The position numbers were made by a program, and so were the translations under genes. Under the pieces are notes generated by a model. That model was given only the letters and a program-made list of their open reading frames with translations. It made no database searches and had not been told where the DNA came from. Positions 63,201 through 64,000 of a stretch of 64,000 bases of DNA are shown here, one piece after another. The stretch is from Sycon ciliatum (taxonomy: Eukaryota > Porifera > Calcarea > Leucosolenida > Sycettidae), in NCBI RefSeq assembly GCF_964019385.1, contig NC_088643.1, positions 42,956,440 through 43,020,439 of the forward strand. The letters are read 5' to 3'. Numbering within the stretch: position 1 is the stretch's first letter; each line of letters opens with the position of its first letter.

Positions 63201-64000
63201 CAGACCGTGGTCAGAACGGATAACGGAGCTTTGTAATAAGTTTATGTGAGAATTGTCATAGGAGTTAGTCAGGTGGACGCTCATTCTTTCGGACTGGCTT
63301 GTCCAAATCTCACATGTGTAGGTTACGCAATTATGTCATCATCTGAAGCTTTTGTACTGAGTGACGTCATAAGCCCTGATTAAAACCACTCCATATAAGG
63401 TGTGTACAATGATGTCATTCACATCACCTCCAAGTTGTTCAACCCCCGGGGTTATATCATTATAATTATGTACGCTTCTTTTGAAGTACCCACTGCATAG
63501 TCCATATCTATCCGTTCTTTTGGTTTTTGGTGTACAATCTCATCCCGTGCATCCTACCGCAGGATGATCATGGGTGTTTTTGCTAACCGGAGCCATTCGA
63601 TTGCTGTTTGCTGCAGGAATGGCGTGGAATAAATTTCTCTTTGAGAAGGACTGGTGGGAAGTAGAGATGGTGTTTCGTGTGACTGGAAGAGGCAGAGTCG
63701 GTGCTGATGGTCTGGTATGTACTTCGAAATAATAGTGCCAACTCTTGGGCGGATTTTCAACACTCTACAGGCTATCTGTTGAAATTGTGAGCGTGTGTCT
63801 TGTTTTGACTCTTGTGTCTCCACGTTTTCCGGTGGTGGCCTATTAGATCGTTTGCATGTGTGCAGTTGTGTTCGTGTTTTCAAAACGCGGTACATGTGAT
63901 GGTGCGCAAGTCACGGTACTAGCATCATGATTTACACGTGTCTGTCATGCTATGCGGCTGCGGTCTGCTTTGTGTGTGTGTGGCAACAGGCGATGTGGTT
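60290..64000 (+). CDS. LMAN1: ERGIC-53 (LMAN1)-like L-type lectin, 5' part
   Basis: Exons 60290-60449, 62812-62868, 63617-63714 and the first 11 nt of a fourth from 63990 join in phase; the gene continues past the window. ERGIC-53 is a mannose-binding cargo receptor cycling between ER and Golgi. Residues 1-18 form a signal peptide (MFRLATFLLLVALGHVSC). The lectin domain begins FRKFEYKHSFKPP, then SSDQLRLTPSIRSRKG, and WWEVEMVFRVTGRGRVGADGL, continuing AMW in exon 4; these match conserved strands of the ERGIC-53 lectin domain. The Ca2+/mannose-binding residues lie beyond the edge. Donors are GTAAGG, GTATGT and GTATGT. Intron 1 carries a 652-bp inverted-repeat element and a Tigger-like MITE, intron 2 another MITE. 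Confidence 0.88.
60641..61292. mobile_element. 652-bp element with ~170-bp inverted repeats
   Basis: The left arm (60641-60813) and right arm (about 61108-61292) are near reverse complements, starting TTATCCATAT and each carrying the small palindrome ACCGCTCTGTGAGCGGT. The right arm has a G-run of about 31 where the left has six C. The centre holds two copies of a ~60-bp tandem unit (CTACTAGCGAATTAGTTACA). Intron 1 of the LMAN1 homologue. Confidence 0.88.
61605..62114. mobile_element. pogo/Tigger-like MITE
   Basis: 510 bp between TA dinucleotides. Left CAGTCTGTATCGGCTATAG, right end its exact reverse complement. Interior repeats of TATCGGCTATAGTGATA. LMAN1 intron 1. Confidence 0.88.
62490..62580. 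repeat. Dispersed LINE-tail-like fragment
   Basis: Shares GCCGGGCGCTGTGCAG and CCTGCGAACACTGG blocks with 23515-23580 and 31675-31710. Confidence 0.5.
62926..63113. mobile_element. pogo/Tigger-like MITE
   Basis: 188 bp between TA dinucleotides. Left CAGTCAACTTTGCGTATAAC; right, reverse-complemented, CAGGCAACTTCGCTAATAAC. LMAN1 intron 2. Confidence 0.8.

Overview
The window is nuclear DNA of an invertebrate metazoan. The genes are split by GT/AG introns of about 0.1-4 kb, they encode animal-type proteins (peroxin-14, ERGIC-53, a hexosaminidase D-like protein, CHTOP, DNAJC22), and the intergenic space is packed with TIR elements, tRNA-derived SINEs, a LINE and very long microsatellites. A marine invertebrate (sponge, cnidarian or similar) would fit; the sequence alone does not fix the phylum.

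Layout. 1-11.06 kb: one 17-bp G-rich minisatellite array with higher-order duplications. 11.7-15.5 kb: minus-strand multi-exon gene, Gln-rich then helical, not recognised. 17.1-19.2 kb: minus-strand CHTOP-like mRNA export factor. 20-30.9 kb: gene-poor, repeat-rich (LINE remnants, an ATTATGC-rich TIR element, tRNA-like repeats, a 239-bp palindrome). 31.0-38.0 kb: plus-strand hexosaminidase D-like gene in seven exons whose active-site residues are replaced. 40.6-53.5 kb: minus-strand PEX14, ten exons placed, carrying two antisense insertions in its introns: a frameshifted PIN-like/Cys-rich repetitive gene and a 5'-truncated LINE with an intact reverse transcriptase ORF. 57.6-58.7 kb: intronless-CDS DNAJC22 homologue. 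60.3-64.0 kb: first three exons and the start of the fourth of an ERGIC-53 (LMAN1) homologue, running off the right edge.

The genes are ordinary housekeeping genes of different pathways (mRNA export, peroxisome import, ER-Golgi transport, chaperone) and show no operon-like logic. The more unusual material is in the repeats and in two divergent proteins: a LINE and a tRNA-derived SINE family that all sit between (TG)n tracts, a hairpin element with the same 7-bp duplication GTGGTAT at two loci, a family of TA-flanked pogo/Tigger-like miniature elements, and the apparently catalytically dead GH20-type protein. Exon models were built by eye from splice consensus, reading-frame phase and remembered family alignments; no search was run.
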